Shown: positions 1 through 9,077, numbered from the stretch's first letter. The stretch is 64,000 nt of DNA from Litorimonas sp965205225 (GCA_965205225.1 CBDBFZ010000003.1:124001-188000); one strand, 5' to 3'. Notes: a model not told the origin generated them from the sequence alone. Made by a program: numbers and translations.

Positions 1-666
1 CTTGCTGTTCTGTTACTGACTGGCGGTGCGCCCGCATATGTGTCGGCACAGGTCGGCGTTGCGCCCAGTCCCGTGATGCAACCTGTCTCGAGACTGCCCG
101 CTTTTACCCATCCACAAACCGTCTCTGAAGATTTGGCCAGTGTGGACGCGGCGATGAACAATATAGGCAGTTTTCAAGGCCGCTTTACGCAATATAGCGC
201 GGATGGGTCTACCGCGTCCGGCCGCGTCACGATCCAGCATCCGGGCCGGGTTCGATTTGAATATGACGCCCCCAACCCGCTCCTCATCGTGTCCGACGGG
301 GTCACGTTGGTACAGCAGGACAGCGCCCTGGAAACCTTTGACCGGGTGCCGCTGGCCGCAACGCCGTTGAACTATTTCCTTAAGAAAAATATCCGGCTGC
401 AGGATGATACGGAAGTGATCGGTTTCCAGAAGCTGCCGGATCAGTGGCGCGTCACCGCCCGTGACGGGTCCGGCGAAATGGCCGGAGCGATCACGCTTGT
501 CTTTGATGCGCAGACTCTGGCGCTGCTCCAATGGGTGATTACCGACGAATTCGGCGGACAGACGACCGTCCAGCTCTCAGATCTGCAATATAATCAGCGC
601 GTCGATCCACGTCTGTTCATCCTGCGCGACGGACGAGAAAACCGCCGCGACCGCCGCCGACGCTAA
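1..666 (+). CDS. lolA: LolA-family outer-membrane lipoprotein carrier protein (5' end outside window)
   Basis: Periplasmic chaperone that carries lipoproteins from the LolCDE transporter to the outer membrane. The frame is open from base 1. It begins inside a hydrophobic signal peptide (LAVLLLTGG...) with a likely cleavage site after YVSA, so the true start lies upstream and the GTG at 40 is not the start. The LolA fold is visible in the early 'SFQGRFTQ' strand, the 'GRVRFEYDAPNPLLIVSDG' segment (near residue 80), 'TPLNYFLKKN' and the late 'GGQTTVQLSDLQYN'. It stands just before xth, as in Caulobacter relatives where ftsK-lolA-xth is common. The C-terminus is very basic (RENRRDRRRR). The family call is good; the length cannot be stated because the 5' end is cut. 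Confidence 0.85.
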   Translation, partial: LAVLLLTGGAPAYVSAQVGVAPSPVMQPVSRLPAFTHPQTVSEDLASVDAAMNNIGSFQGRFTQYSADGSTASGRVTIQHPGRVRFEYDAPNPLLIVSDGVTLVQQDSALETFDRVPLAATPLNYFLKKNIRLQDDTEVIGFQKLPDQWRVTARDGSGEMAGAITLVFDAQTLALLQWVITDEFGGQTTVQLSDLQYNQRVDPRLFILRDGRENRRDRRRR

Positions 667-738
667 ACCTCACCTGCAAAGCCGAGCCGGGCCTAAATTT
701 TAGCTGGCGTTGAGTCTTGACTGCGCTAACGCAGTTTC

Positions 739-1584
739 ATGAAAATTTCGATCGCCACCTGGAATATTAATTCGGTTCGCCTGCGTGAGCCGACCGTGCT
801 GCGCTTTCTGGAAGAGCGGCAACCCGACATCCTCTGCCTGCAGGAAATCAAGTGTCAGAACGACCAGTTCCCGACTAAGAATTTCCGCGCACTCGGCTAT
901 GAGCATATCGAAGTCGCTGGGATGAAAGCCTATCATGGCGTCGCGACGATTTCGAAGCTGCCGCTGGAACGCCTACCCACATCCTTCTGCCCGCTAGATC
1001 ATGCACGTCATGTCAGCACGCGTGTCGTGGCCGACGCGTCAATGGGTGACGCGGGTGATTTCGAGCTGCACAATTTTTATATCCCCGCAGGCGGTGATGT
1101 GGCGGACCGGACGATCAACGACAAATTCGGTCATAAGCTCGACTTTATCGAAACCATGCGCACCTATTTCACAGAGCGCTTCGCGCTCGGTGATCAACAT
1201 CAGGTGCTGGTCGGCGATTTCAATATCGCGCCGCATGAACATGATGTGTGGAGCCACAAGCAACTTCTGAAAGTCGTCAGCCACACGCCGCTGGAAGTCG
1301 GCATTCTGGAAGATTTGCGCGCAAGCCACGATTTTACCGATACGGCACGTCTGTTCCGGGATGATGACGAGAAGCTCTATAGCTGGTGGAGCTACCGCGC
1401 GAAGGACGTGATGGCGTCCAATCGCGGACGCCGCCTTGACCATATCTGGGTCAGCCCAGCGCTACGCCCCGCTGCTGAAGCGACGGGCCGCGACAGTTTT
1501 ACCATCCACACCGATATGCGCGTTTGGGAAAAGCCCAGCGATCATGTCCCCGTGGTTCAGGTGCTGGATTTGGGTGCGATTTAG
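739..1584 (+). CDS. xth: Exodeoxyribonuclease III
   Basis: AP endonuclease and 3'-5' exonuclease of base-excision repair, exonuclease-endonuclease-phosphatase (EEP) fold, 281 aa, the usual length. Motifs seen: 'WNINSVR' at the N-terminus (Asn of the active site), 'LCLQEIKCQ' with the metal-binding Glu near residue 36, 'NFYIPAGGD', 'GDFNIAPHEHDVW' with the catalytic Asp/Asn pair, and the terminal 'SDHVPVV' with the catalytic His. The ATG at 739 begins the canonical MKISIATWN. The TAG stop at 1582-1584 overlaps the stop of a GIY-YIG remnant on the other strand. It looks intact. Confidence 0.95.
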   Translation: MKISIATWNINSVRLREPTVLRFLEERQPDILCLQEIKCQNDQFPTKNFRALGYEHIEVAGMKAYHGVATISKLPLERLPTSFCPLDHARHVSTRVVADASMGDAGDFELHNFYIPAGGDVADRTINDKFGHKLDFIETMRTYFTERFALGDQHQVLVGDFNIAPHEHDVWSHKQLLKVVSHTPLEVGILEDLRASHDFTDTARLFRDDDEKLYSWWSYRAKDVMASNRGRRLDHIWVSPALRPAAEATGRDSFTIHTDMRVWEKPSDHVPVVQVLDLGAI

Positions 1585-1760
1585 CGCAATATTTCATCGC
1601 GTTGAAGGGAGTCAAACAAATCGATCCAATCGGGATTATCAGCCTCTATCAGTTTGTCTTTCCAAGCGCGTCGCCACCGTTTAAGGGCTTTCTCCCTATG
1701 GATTGCATCTGCCATTAGATTAAATGTTTCCAGATAGACGAGACGGAAAATCTTATAGGG
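1581..1760 (-). pseudogene. GIY-YIG endonuclease, C-terminal fragment
   Basis: Reading the minus strand from about 1760 gives an open frame of about 60 codons, PYKIFRLVYLETF...AIHREKALKRWRRAWK...NPDWIDLFDSL, ending in TAA at 1581-1583. The REK(x)LKRWRR..K..LI...NP.W.DL block is typical of the C-terminal half of short GIY-YIG nucleases (UPF0213/YhbQ-like). The N-terminal half with the GIY and YIG strands is missing, because the frame runs into the end of an IS5-family relic at 1771. It is a broken gene, interpreted as truncated by IS insertion and convergent with xth. Confidence 0.75.
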
Positions 1761-1770
1761 GCAGGTTTAG

Positions 1771-2135
1771 ACTGTGGTTACATTTTAACTATTTGAGCCA
1801 TAGATATATTCCGGCGATATATTGCGGCGCGTTTGACGGATCCCATGCATGTTTTGATGAGTTTGCCGAACATAGGTCCAAGCTGATGCGCTCCTTATAG
1901 AGGTCTTTGTCGTAGGCGCGTTGTTCAAGACGGTTGGTTTTAGGCGGGATACAGGCCTTGGCATTATTATCATGGATAGTCTGGATCAGACTATCCGTAT
2001 CATAGGCCTTATCTGCCAGGACATATTTGGCCTACAAGCCTTCAATCAGACCATGAGCCTGTTTCATGTCATGTTCAAATCTCGGGTCTGCCTCAAATCG
2101 CAGGGGAAGCCCCCAAGTTAAAATGTAACCGCAGC
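1771..2135 (-). mobile_element. IS5-family relic, type D (internally deleted, both ends present)
   Basis: The ends are near-perfect inverted repeats (ACTGTGGTTACATTTTAACT at 1771 and its complement ending at 2135). Between them on the minus strand is a decayed transposase C-terminus: 'YVLADKAYDTDSLIQTIHDN', then 'YKERISL' and a final 'GIYLWLK' stop. Internal stops and missing segments show it is dead, and the N-terminal half is gone. It is flanked by TTAG (1767-1770) and CTAG (2136-2139), consistent with a 4-bp target duplication. The CTAG is shared with the next element. Confidence 0.7.
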
Positions 2136-2157
2136 CTAGGTCGTAGAGAAGAATTAA

Positions 2158-2580
2158 TCATTTGAGCCAGATTTTGATAGCTGCGATATAGACGAAGCCC
2201 ATATAGTTTTGGATATGCTTGTCATATCGCGTAGCCACACGCCGGAACTGTTTGAGATAGCCAAAGAAACGCTCGACAATATTACGTTCCTTATACAAAG
2301 CCATATCAGTTTGCCTTGGCTTGCGCGCATTTTTCCGGGACGGAATAACGGGCATAGCCCCGCTCTCATTCACCGCGTCTATAACGCACCGGCCATCATA
2401 GCCCTTATCCGCCAAGACATGATCCGCCTTAAACCCTGCCAATAAGGCGGCGGCTTGCGTCATTTCGCTACAATGCCCGCCCGTTGCTATCAGGCGCAGA
2501 GCTAAACCCAATGCATCTGTCAGCCCATGTATTTTTGTCGTCAGGCCGCCCTTGGAACGTCCCCCCCTGGAACGCCCCAA
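2158..2580 (-). CDS. IS5-family transposase, second ORF (type A, copy 1)
   Basis: C-terminal part of the DDE transposase, frame -1 relative to the first ORF. It shows 'SKGGLTTKIHGL', the second Asp in 'VLADKGYD', and the catalytic Glu in 'YKERNIVERFFGYLKQFRR', ending 'AIKIWLK'. It has no convincing start or ribosome site of its own, so it is probably translated by frameshifting from the upstream ORF. The protein sequence is nearly identical to copy 2 at 8655-9077. Confidence 0.85.
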   Translation of the reverse strand: MGRSRGGRSKGGLTTKIHGLTDALGLALRLIATGGHCSEMTQAAALLAGFKADHVLADKGYDGRCVIDAVNESGAMPVIPSRKNARKPRQTDMALYKERNIVERFFGYLKQFRRVATRYDKHIQNYMGFVYIAAIKIWLK

Positions 2581-2936
2581 TGCGTGGGCATCAGGCCCCC
2601 TTTTTTATGCCGCGCCCCGGCCGCTTGGGCATGCGCCCGCACAATTGTGGCATCCATCATCAGCCACTCTTGATCAGCGTGGGTGCGCAAGGCCTTAAAG
2701 ACATCTTCTAAAACCCCGGCCTCAACCCAGAGATAATAACGCCGTTTGACACTGTCAAAACGCCCGAACCGTTCGGGTAAATCGCGCCAACGCCCGCCCG
2801 AACGGGCCATCCACAACAAAGCATCAATGAAAAGCCTGTTATTGGCGTTGCGACCCGGTTTCCCTGTGCTCCCATAAGGCAAATAAGGCTTTAAACGGCT
2901 CCATTGTTCATCCGTAAGTTCCTGATAACCAGACAT
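2541..2936 (-). CDS. IS5-family transposase, first ORF (type A, copy 1)
   Basis: N-terminal part of a DDE transposase. The start at 2936 (MSGYQELTDEQW) is preceded by AGGAGCG; a longer in-frame start at 2966 has no such site. It contains the 'LLWMARSGGRWRDLPERFG' block of IS5 transposases and the first catalytic Asp in 'MMDATIVRAHAQAAG'. The reading frame overlaps the second ORF by 40 bases. A run of seven G in the overlap (minus-strand reading, 2561-2567 on +) would let a ribosome slip back one base and make a full-length fusion; this is an inference from the frames. Confidence 0.85.
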   Translation of the reverse strand: MSGYQELTDEQWSRLKPYLPYGSTGKPGRNANNRLFIDALLWMARSGGRWRDLPERFGRFDSVKRRYYLWVEAGVLEDVFKALRTHADQEWLMMDATIVRAHAQAAGARHKKGGLMPTHWGVPGGDVPRAA

Positions 2937-3021
2937 ATGTGCGCTCCTGACAAAATGAAGGAACATTATAGAAAATAAAAGTTAATTCTTCACTACAACC
3001 TAGTTTACCGACGGCGCAGCG

Positions 3022-3663
3022 CTAGCTTCCGTTTTCAGGTAATTCGATGGTCGGGCCTAGATTCTCAATAACCTGCCGGGCGTCAAATGCGTTATCTGCA
3101 TTATCCGGTTTCGGATCCTTGCCGAATCGGACTTCGGCTGTGGCGCGATATTTGGTAATTTTGCGTACGTCAAAATCATCGAAGAACGGATCATAAAAGG
3201 GATCGTAAAAGTCTCGAAACCCGAAGCCGCGGTTCCGGCGGAACCCACGGGGTCGAGAATAATGATAGCCGCGCGACCAGCCAAAGCGCGGGCAAAAGAA
3301 ACTATAGCCAAAATAGGGATCATAGGTGGACGCAAAGCCAGAGCTGACCCGGACGCGGGTCTTGGCTTCCAAATCACGCCTCTGCAGTTCGAACCAGTCG
3401 AAGCCACGATCCAAGGCCGTTTCGGCCGCACGGAACATCATATAATCCTCAACCGTGTCACGTTTGGTCAGCGAGTTTCCGGCAAAGGTGATGCGGGCGC
3501 GGTCCGCTTCAATCATTTGCTGGGAAAACCCGTCATAGGCTCCAAGCTTGCTGGCGGGCTGATAGGGCGTCGCTGTGGCACATGCTGTCAGAACGACAGC
3601 GCTGACACAGAGAAGGCCGTGGCGGACTTTATTTGATCTCGTATTTTCATGGGGAATAGACAT
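3022..3663 (-). CDS. CC0125/CC1285-family lipoprotein
   Basis: Predicted envelope lipoprotein of 213 aa. The signal sequence (after MSIPHENTRSNKVRHG) ends in a lipobox 'VVLTAC' near residue 28. The family hallmarks are 'ATPYQPASKLGAYDGFSQQ', 'ARITFAGNSLTKRDTVEDYMMFRAAE' and 'GFDWFELQRRD'; a Tyr/Phe/Gly/Arg-rich middle (FGWSRGYHYSRPRGFRRNRGFGF) follows, then a C-terminal 'TKYRATAEVRFG'. Function is unknown; the family is mostly known from Caulobacter-like bacteria. The type A IS copy 1 ends 19 bp downstream of its TAG stop, so the gene escaped disruption. Confidence 0.75.
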   Translation of the reverse strand: MSIPHENTRSNKVRHGLLCVSAVVLTACATATPYQPASKLGAYDGFSQQMIEADRARITFAGNSLTKRDTVEDYMMFRAAETALDRGFDWFELQRRDLEAKTRVRVSSGFASTYDPYFGYSFFCPRFGWSRGYHYSRPRGFRRNRGFGFRDFYDPFYDPFFDDFDVRKITKYRATAEVRFGKDPKPDNADNAFDARQVIENLGPTIELPENGS

Positions 3664-3780
3664 GGGATTCTCCTATTCTTGCGCGCCGCAATAGCGCGAC
3701 CAACCTGAACGTCCCTTGCATGAAACATAATCGTTTCTTATAGTTGTGTAGGGCTGATCGCGGGGCTTGGCCAATCAACT

Positions 3781-4140
3781 CTACGCGACTGCAAGGCGGT
3801 CAATCAAATGGTTGAGCGTGAGCGGCATCCCAGCAGGATGGATATAATCGCCCAGAGACTGATCGGGGGTGGCCAGTAGAATTGGGACAATCGCCAGCCA
3901 GACGGGCAGCCAGTCAAACCGGCTTGCGATTCTGGCGAGCCCGATCCACGGCACCGCGAGCAGTAAGGACCAGAGACCATGGGCCGGCCGAAAGCCTTGC
4001 CGTCAGGCTGTCTAGGTTAGGCGCAGTATCACCATGCCCGGAATGATTGCGAAGGCAGAAAGACCAAGGGAGAGAAGCGCCGCAGAGCTGGCCGTCCGCG
4101 AGCGGGAACATATTTGATGATCGGGTCATTCGCGGTCATG
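3781..4140 (-). pseudogene. Small membrane-protein remnant
   Basis: No intact frame spans this stretch, but minus-strand reading gives a hydrophobic series in shifting frames: 'SLGLSAFAIIPGMVILRL', a stop, then 'GLWSLLLAVPWIGLARIASR' and 'WLPVWLAIVPILLATPDQ', ending 'LNHLIDRLAVA' with a TAG at 3781-3783. This looks like a decayed integral membrane protein with three or so helices. The family is not recognised. The 117 bases between this and the lipoprotein start show nothing beyond the lipoprotein's leader region. Confidence 0.45.
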
Positions 4141-4992
4141 TGTTCGCGCTACCGAAGCAAAGCGGTCTCGTCATGGATTTTCTGCGTCGGCTCGTAATGG
4201 CTCTTCTGTGATTACTCTTGGGTCGCTATTGGTGGAGAGGAAGTAGGACATGTCCACTCGGAGACCCAGACGATGCCGATTTTGATGCTTAAGAGGATCA
4301 GAGGATAGGTCCTGCCCGTGCTGATGCTTAGCGGTGCTGCCCGCTTTGTCCCAGCAGGTCTTTTCCCAATCTGATCTTTTCCAAGCGGCTTTGGCACCCG
4401 ATGCGCCGCCGCTCGGTTATATTTGCAGCGTAGAATTTTTTCCCGAGGTCGGCGCCCTGTCTGCAGGCTGGACAGTCCGCGTGATGCAGGATGATCTGGA
4501 CGACACTTCTTTTCGCGCTCAGCTCAACCTTCGGGACAGCCTCCGTGACCGGGGATGATGTGGTTGAGGTGACAACGGAACTGGATGAGTGCTTTGGCGG
4601 TGCGGTGAAAACGTACCAAATCAAATTGATGCCATCAATCGGGGTGCCGAGCGGATCGTTAAATTTGCCTATGGCGGCCCACTTTTTCCTGAAGAACCGC
4701 CTCTGCTGATCAACACGCTGAACATGAATAAGATCGAACTGACGGTTGATAGTTTCTGGTTCCCGTTTGACGCCCGGTTTGATTCCGATCTGATTACCAA
4801 TCTTGGCGTCCGTATTGATGGCGACTGGTCGGGGGTCGGCGTCGATGGCGTCGAACGTGTCAAAGGAGGCTTCCGCATCATGCAGACTGACCCTGCGCTG
4901 GATATCGCCTTTTCGCTTCTATCCAGTTCTCAGGTCGTGCGCTCTGACGATTACGTCATTCATGATGCTCGGACTGAACCCGACATCAAGAT

Positions 4993-6328
4993 GGAGGCCT
5001 CTAAGAACCGTACATTTTGTGGTATGATCTGATTTACTGGTTTTGGGAGGATTTTATGATGCACGCGCCTGGATTGTTTGACTTGTCGGATCATCTTGCT
5101 CGCTTATCGGCGACAGGTGATCCGCTTGAAGCGCTGGAGCGTCATGTGGACTTTGAGGCTTTCCGAACTGTTCTGATGGAAGCCCTCGGTTATGGTGTTC
5201 GCGCCAAGGGCGGTCGGCCACCCTATGATCCGGTCACGATGTTCAAGGTGCTTGTTCTGGCGTCGATGCACAATCTGAGTGATGAAGGGATGGAATTTCT
5301 GATCCGGGATCGTTTAAGTTGGTTGCGGTTTCTGAGGTTTCAGATCGGTGAACCGACCCCGGACCAAAAGACGATTTGGCTGTTGCGTGAAAAGCTGACC
5401 CAGGAAAAGCTGACCCAGTCTGGTGCTTTCAAATCTCTGTTTGCCGCTTTTGAAGAGCAACTCTGCAAGCGCGGCTACAAACCCACGGGAGGTCAGATCG
5501 TGGATGCCACTTTGGTGTCAGCGCCGCGCCAACGGATGAGGAAAGAAGAGAAAGAGCGGGCCAGGGCGGGTGAAAGCGCGTCCGCTATCTGGCGCGGGCG
5601 ATCCTGCCAGGGCCGCACAGAAAGACACCGACGCACGAGCGGTGGTCAGCTATTCCAGGGCGCGAAAGACCGCAGAAGGGGAACAGGACGCAGGCCTTGT
5701 CGACATTTCCATCCCTCACTTTGGGTACAAGAACCACATCAGTATTGACCGGAAATGGCGCTTTGTCCGGGGAGAGACCTGCACCCATGCGGCCCGCTAT
5801 GATGGGCACGAACTGGCATCGGTTCTGGATGCCACCAACAGCTCAAAGTCTGTTTGGGCGGATACAGCTTATCGCTCAGCCAGAAACGAAGCCTGGCTGA
5901 AAGCGCAGGGCTATCGTTCAAATATCCATCGAAAGAAGCCCCGCGGTAAACCGATGGCAAAGCACATTCGGCGCGGCAATGCGACCCGCTCCTCCATCCG
6001 TGCCTGTGTTGAACATGTGTTCGGATATGAGAAAGGGCCGATGGCGATCACGATCCGCTCAATCGGCCAGGCGCTCAATCGGCCAGGGCCGCTGGCCGGA
6101 TCACCATGGCCAAGCTAAGCTACAACTTCCGCTGCCTCGTTTTCCATGAGCGACGACAGCCCATAGCCTGATTCTGTTCAAAATCCGGATCCCCCCGCTT
6201 ATGCAGGCCTAAATCATGCCAAAATACGCCTGTGGACACGCATTCGTCACTCTATGAAGCCTGACCTGAGAGCCGACTATAAAATTCGCCTCTATACTGG
6301 CCCAAAAAACCCGTTCTTCGAGGTGTCC
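4993..6328 (+). mobile_element. IS5-family element, type B, copy 1 (damaged)
   Basis: Ends GGAGGCCTCTAAGAACC (left) and GGACACCTCGAAGAACG (right, read inward), flanked by direct AGAT repeats (4989-4992 and 6329-6332). It is 1336 bp, 12 bp longer than copy 2 at 9797-11120. A one-base insertion near 5595 and a short duplication near 6070-6090 (GCTCAATCGGCCAGG repeated) account for the difference. It sits inside a peptidase gene. Confidence 0.9.
5056..6171 (+). pseudogene. IS5-family transposase (type B, copy 1), frameshifted
   Basis: Starts at the ATGATG following GGGAGG (5046-5051), giving MMHAPGLFDLSDHLARL. The frame breaks near 5595 because of one extra base after 'SASAIW', and the second half continues in another frame from about 5600 (DPARAAQKDTDAR... 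to ...FHERRQPIA). The DDE residues survive in the pieces: 'IVDATLV', 'VWADTAYRS' and 'VEHVFGYEKG'. Compared with the intact copy at 9860-10963 it is inactive unless a frameshift is tolerated. Confidence 0.85.
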
Positions 6329-6907
6329 AGATGATTGAACTTACCCAAGCGCTGGAAGTATGCACGACTTTTCTCAACGATCTGTCGGGCCCGGCGGGGC
6401 CTCTGCCCAAAGCGTCGATCATCGTCACGGACCGGCCCGAAGGCGGTTATTCGCGCGGCACGCTGATCGCGCTGACGGATATCGAAGATGATGATGAGGA
6501 ATATCTCCTCCAGTTCATCTGCCATGAACTGGCTCACTATTGGAGTAAAGCCAATGCGGGCGGTCCGGAAAACTGGATTAATGAAAGCGTGGCCGACTAT
6601 CTGGCCAATATGAGTGTGGGCCAGATCATCGGCGATGATGTGTTTAATGCCCGGATGGCGCGTTATGCAGAGCGGATTGAAGGGCGCGGTCTTCCCCCGA
6701 TCTGGGCGCCTGAGCTAACGGAACGGCCACCTTATCTGATCATGTATCGCGCTGCAACATCTCGAAGAGCAGATGGTCCGAGAGGCCTTCAGGGCCTTCA
6801 TGCAGCGCATCATGACCGACCGTATCCGCACGATATTGGATTTGCTGGCCCTGCTCGAAACCATGGCCGGGAACAGAGATCCGAACCGGGTTTGAGGCGT
6901 GGTTAGC

Positions 6908-7090
6908 TTCAAGCGTAAAACCAACAGTCGGCCACATTGACCTCGATCTCACACCCCAGTTGACGCTCAGAACTGATGCCAAACAAATAGCCAATTAGCC
7001 GCGCTTTGAACATCAAAGTCGGATTCGAGACCGGACGGCCATCATCAGAACACTAGAGCGGCCGCACGCGCTCATGGATAAAAGAAAAAT
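6908..7090 (-). mobile_element. IS1182-family transposase N-terminal fragment
   Basis: Minus-strand reading gives 'VIDFSFIHERVRPL', a stop, then 'GRPVSNPTLMFKARLIGYLFG' and 'ISSERQLGCEIEVNVADCWF'. This is the N-terminal signature of IS1182-type transposases (LSFVHERVRPLY...LLIGYLFGIRSERQL..EI..N.AYRWF). It has an internal stop, no start and no catalytic region. The following stretch (7091-7206) shows no gene. Confidence 0.65.
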
Positions 7091-7206
7091 CGATCACGGT
7101 CTCAATCTTGCACCCAAAGGACCCGCAGGTCCTAAACGCTCAAATGTCACCCTCTCAAGAACCGCTTGTTGGGGGCAAGGGTCTCGTAGCATAACCCATT
7201 GAGAAA

Positions 7207-7234
7207 CCCCCGCCAAAAGGGGCGGGCTTTTCTT
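7207..7234. terminator. Probable intrinsic terminator
   Basis: A 6-bp GC stem CCCGCC (7209-7214) / GGCGGG (7221-7226) with an AAAAGG loop is followed on the + strand by CTTTTCTT. On the minus strand the same stem is followed by GGTTTC, so it may serve the SDR remnant ending at 7289 as well. Shape only; no experimental support. Confidence 0.5.
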
Positions 7235-7288
7235 CGCGGTTATGATATTAGCGCACGTCTGCAGAAACGGCCTGATGCGGTTAAGACA

Positions 7289-7625
7289 TTAGCGGTCCTG
7301 CTGCCCGTCATCGATTTTATGACCGTTCCAGTCATAGCGTGGCTAGCCGGATCGCCCAGATAGAGCAATGTGCTGTCGAGCCAGTTCTCCAGCGTTGGCA
7401 CACGACCGCGTTTGTGTGATCGGCAAAATCCTCGGCCTGCTCACCCGCCTGCATTTGCTGCGTCATACCGTCGGTCATTCTGATTTCACGAGATCCGGCG
7501 CGATGGCGTTTGCATTGATATGGAAACGCGCCCATTCGACAGCCAGCGTTTCCGTCATTCGGGCGATAACGTCATTGCCATCATGATTGTAAGCCGCGAT
7601 GGACGCTATATTGGCAATGTGTCTT
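7289..7625 (-). pseudogene. Short-chain dehydrogenase/reductase, C-terminal remnant
   Basis: Read on the minus strand across several frame changes: 'RIANIASIAAYNHDGN', 'MTETLAVEWARFHINANAIAP', 'KSEMTDGMTQQMQ', 'LENWLDSTLLYLGDPASHAMTG', and the typical SDR ending 'DDGQQDR' with a TAA at 7289-7291. The catalytic Tyr-x3-Lys region is degraded (AYN...). The 5' half is lost at the junction with the IS30 fragment near 7626. The family is clear; the substrate is not. Confidence 0.6.
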
Positions 7626-7631
7626 GTGAGT

Positions 7632-7926
7632 TCACCTGGTCAGGGCAACACCATGAGCGAATATAGCGGCAGGCGTCTTAAAGCCCAATATTTTTCTCGG
7701 CCTCGTGTTTAGCTTGAGCGCGATCTCGTCCAGATCCGCTTTCGTGTAACCCGATAAGTCGGTTGTCTTTGGTAAATACTGACGCAACAATCGGTTGGGG
7801 TTTTCATTGGACTCGCATTGCCAAGGACTCTGTGGATCACAAAAATAAACTTTTACATCTGTAGCGATTGTGAAGGTCTTGTGGTCCGCCATTTCTCCAC
7901 CGCGGTCCCATGTGAGTGAGCGCATG
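7632..7926 (-). mobile_element. IS30-family transposase C-terminal fragment
   Basis: A 97-codon frame begins MRSLTWDRGGEMADHK and contains 'VYFCDPQSPWQCESNENPNRLLRQYLPK', the conserved DDE C-terminal core of IS30 transposases (SPWQRGSNENTNGLLRQYFPKGTDLS) with the catalytic Glu, then 'LNTRPRKILGFKTP'. The N-terminal two-thirds are absent. The fragment is cut at the end of the IS3 element that begins at 7927, so it was probably interrupted by that IS3 insertion and then lost its other part. Confidence 0.8.
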
Positions 7927-7960
7927 TGTCCATCCCCCTTTTATGTACTAGTTTGATTTA

Positions 7961-8359
7961 GAGTTTCAGGGACAGGCGGGCGTATGTTAGAGACTGATAT
8001 GGCTGAATGTGATTATACTCTTTGAGCCACATGTTGATGACGGTTTGTGCCTTTGCGATGCTGGTGAACCATTCCGCATTGAGAACTTCATTGCGCAGCG
8101 TGCCGTTGAAGCGCTCATTATATCCGTTCTCCCAAGGTGAGCCAAGATAGAGCTGGATCGGCTTAATATCGACCTTGCGAAGCCAAAGCTGCATGCCGGT
8201 AGCGATAAACTCAGAACCATTATCTGACCTTATATAGTCTGGTTTTCCATGTTTGAGCAGAAGTGGGTACAGAACTTCCAACACATCCGCCGAGCCCATT
8301 CGGGGCTTCACCTCAACACAGAGAGCCTGACGGGTATATTCATCCAGAACCGTCAACAT
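7961..8359 (-). pseudogene. IS3 transposase orfB, integrase-core fragment (element 1)
   Basis: 133-codon rve-domain piece: MLTVLDEYTRQALCVEV, 'DYIRSDNGSEFIA' (second catalytic Asp) and 'GSPWENGYNERFNGTLRNEVLN' (catalytic Glu), then 'KEYNHIQPYQSL'. Upstream, at 8360-8630, the earlier part of orfB is present with stops: 'AKKYGRYGYRKITALL' and 'KRVERLWREEGLQ'. The first catalytic Asp region (FDFV-like) is degraded near 8400. Not functional. Confidence 0.8.
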
Positions 8360-8654
8360 CTTGTAAGGCCGACCAGAACTGAGCTTATCGTGACCGAAGT
8401 CGACACCCTAGATGTGATGACGATATAATAGCCAAAGGCGTATGACAGAACTATCCCTGTGATAGAGACGTCTTCCGTTTCTTGTGATGCTTCGAAATCT
8501 GAAGACCTTCTTCTCTCCACAACCGTTCAACACGTTTGTGATGGATGCTTCAGCCTTCCATAGGTAGCAGAGCGGTGATCTTGCGGTAGCCGTAACGACC
8601 ATACTTCTTGGCCAGTCGGATGAACGCTAGCCCTAGGTCGTAGAGAAGCATTAA

Positions 8655-9077
8655 TCATTTGAGCCAGATCTTGATAGCTGCGATATAGACGAAGCCCATA
8701 TAGTTTTGGATATGCTTGTCATAGCGCGTAGCCACACGCCGGAACTGTTTGAGATAGCCAAAGAAACGCTCGACAATATTACGTTTCTTATACAAAGCCA
8801 TATCAGTTTGCCTTGGCTTGCGCGCATTTTTCCGGGACGGAATAACGGGCATAGCCCCGCTCTCATTCACCGCGTCTATAACGCACCGGCCATCATAGCC
8901 CTTATCCGCCAAGACATGATCCGCCTTAAACCCTGCCAATAAGACGGCGGCTTGCGTCATTTCGCTACAATGCCCGCCCGTTGCTATCAGGCGCAGAGCT
9001 AAACCCAATGCATCTGTCAGCCCATGTATTTTTGTCGTCAGGCCGCCCTTGGAACGTCCCCCCCTGGAACGCCCCAA
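8655..9077 (-). CDS. IS5-family transposase, second ORF (type A, copy 2)
   Basis: Second half of the transposase with 'VLADKGYD' (Asp) and 'NIVERFFGYLK' (Glu). Differs from copy 1 by very few residues (AAVLL for AAALL; YKKR for YKER). The Lys replaces the first Glu of YKERNIVE, but the catalytic Glu in NIVERFF remains, so activity is possible. Confidence 0.85.
   Translation of the reverse strand: MGRSRGGRSKGGLTTKIHGLTDALGLALRLIATGGHCSEMTQAAVLLAGFKADHVLADKGYDGRCVIDAVNESGAMPVIPSRKNARKPRQTDMALYKKRNIVERFFGYLKQFRRVATRYDKHIQNYMGFVYIAAIKIWLK

Larger units (their letters stand above)
2140..2999 (-). mobile_element. IS5-family element, type A, copy 1 (860 bp, apparently intact)
   Basis: Inverted ends GTTGTAGTGAAGAATTAA (right end, read inward) and GTCGTAGAGAAGAATTAA (left end), flanked on both sides by CTAG (2136-2139 and 3000-3003), read as a 4-bp target duplication. 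It carries two overlapping transposase frames on the minus strand. Three more copies lie in this window: 8637-9496, 45517-46374 and 57878 to about 58480. Copies 1 and 2 have the same length and no frame-breaking indels. The layout resembles the IS427-like two-ORF branch of IS5. Confidence 0.9.
4334..6907 (+). pseudogene. M1-like zinc peptidase gene split by IS5 type B copy 1
   Basis: The upstream half (readable from 4589, with earlier frame breaks around 4550) ends in ...RTEPDIK at 4992. The downstream half starts at 6333. Removing the IS (4993-6328) and one AGAT duplicate joins them in frame (...DIK-M-IELTQ). The downstream half carries 'FICHELAHYW' (HExxH zinc motif) followed by 'NWINESVADYL', whose Glu is the expected third ligand of a gluzincin (M1-like) peptidase. 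Beyond about 6740 the C-terminal helix continues only in other frames ('LQHLEEQMVREAFRAFMQR', 'FEAWL'), so there are extra frameshifts. The region upstream of 4334 (4141-4333) shows no gene. The peptidase call rests on the zinc motif and is moderately sure; its substrate is unknown. Confidence 0.6.

Noticed and set aside
7207..7234. Hairpin as part of an attC or att site
   Set aside because: Short GC stem followed by a T-run is better explained as an intrinsic terminator; no integrase gene is nearby.
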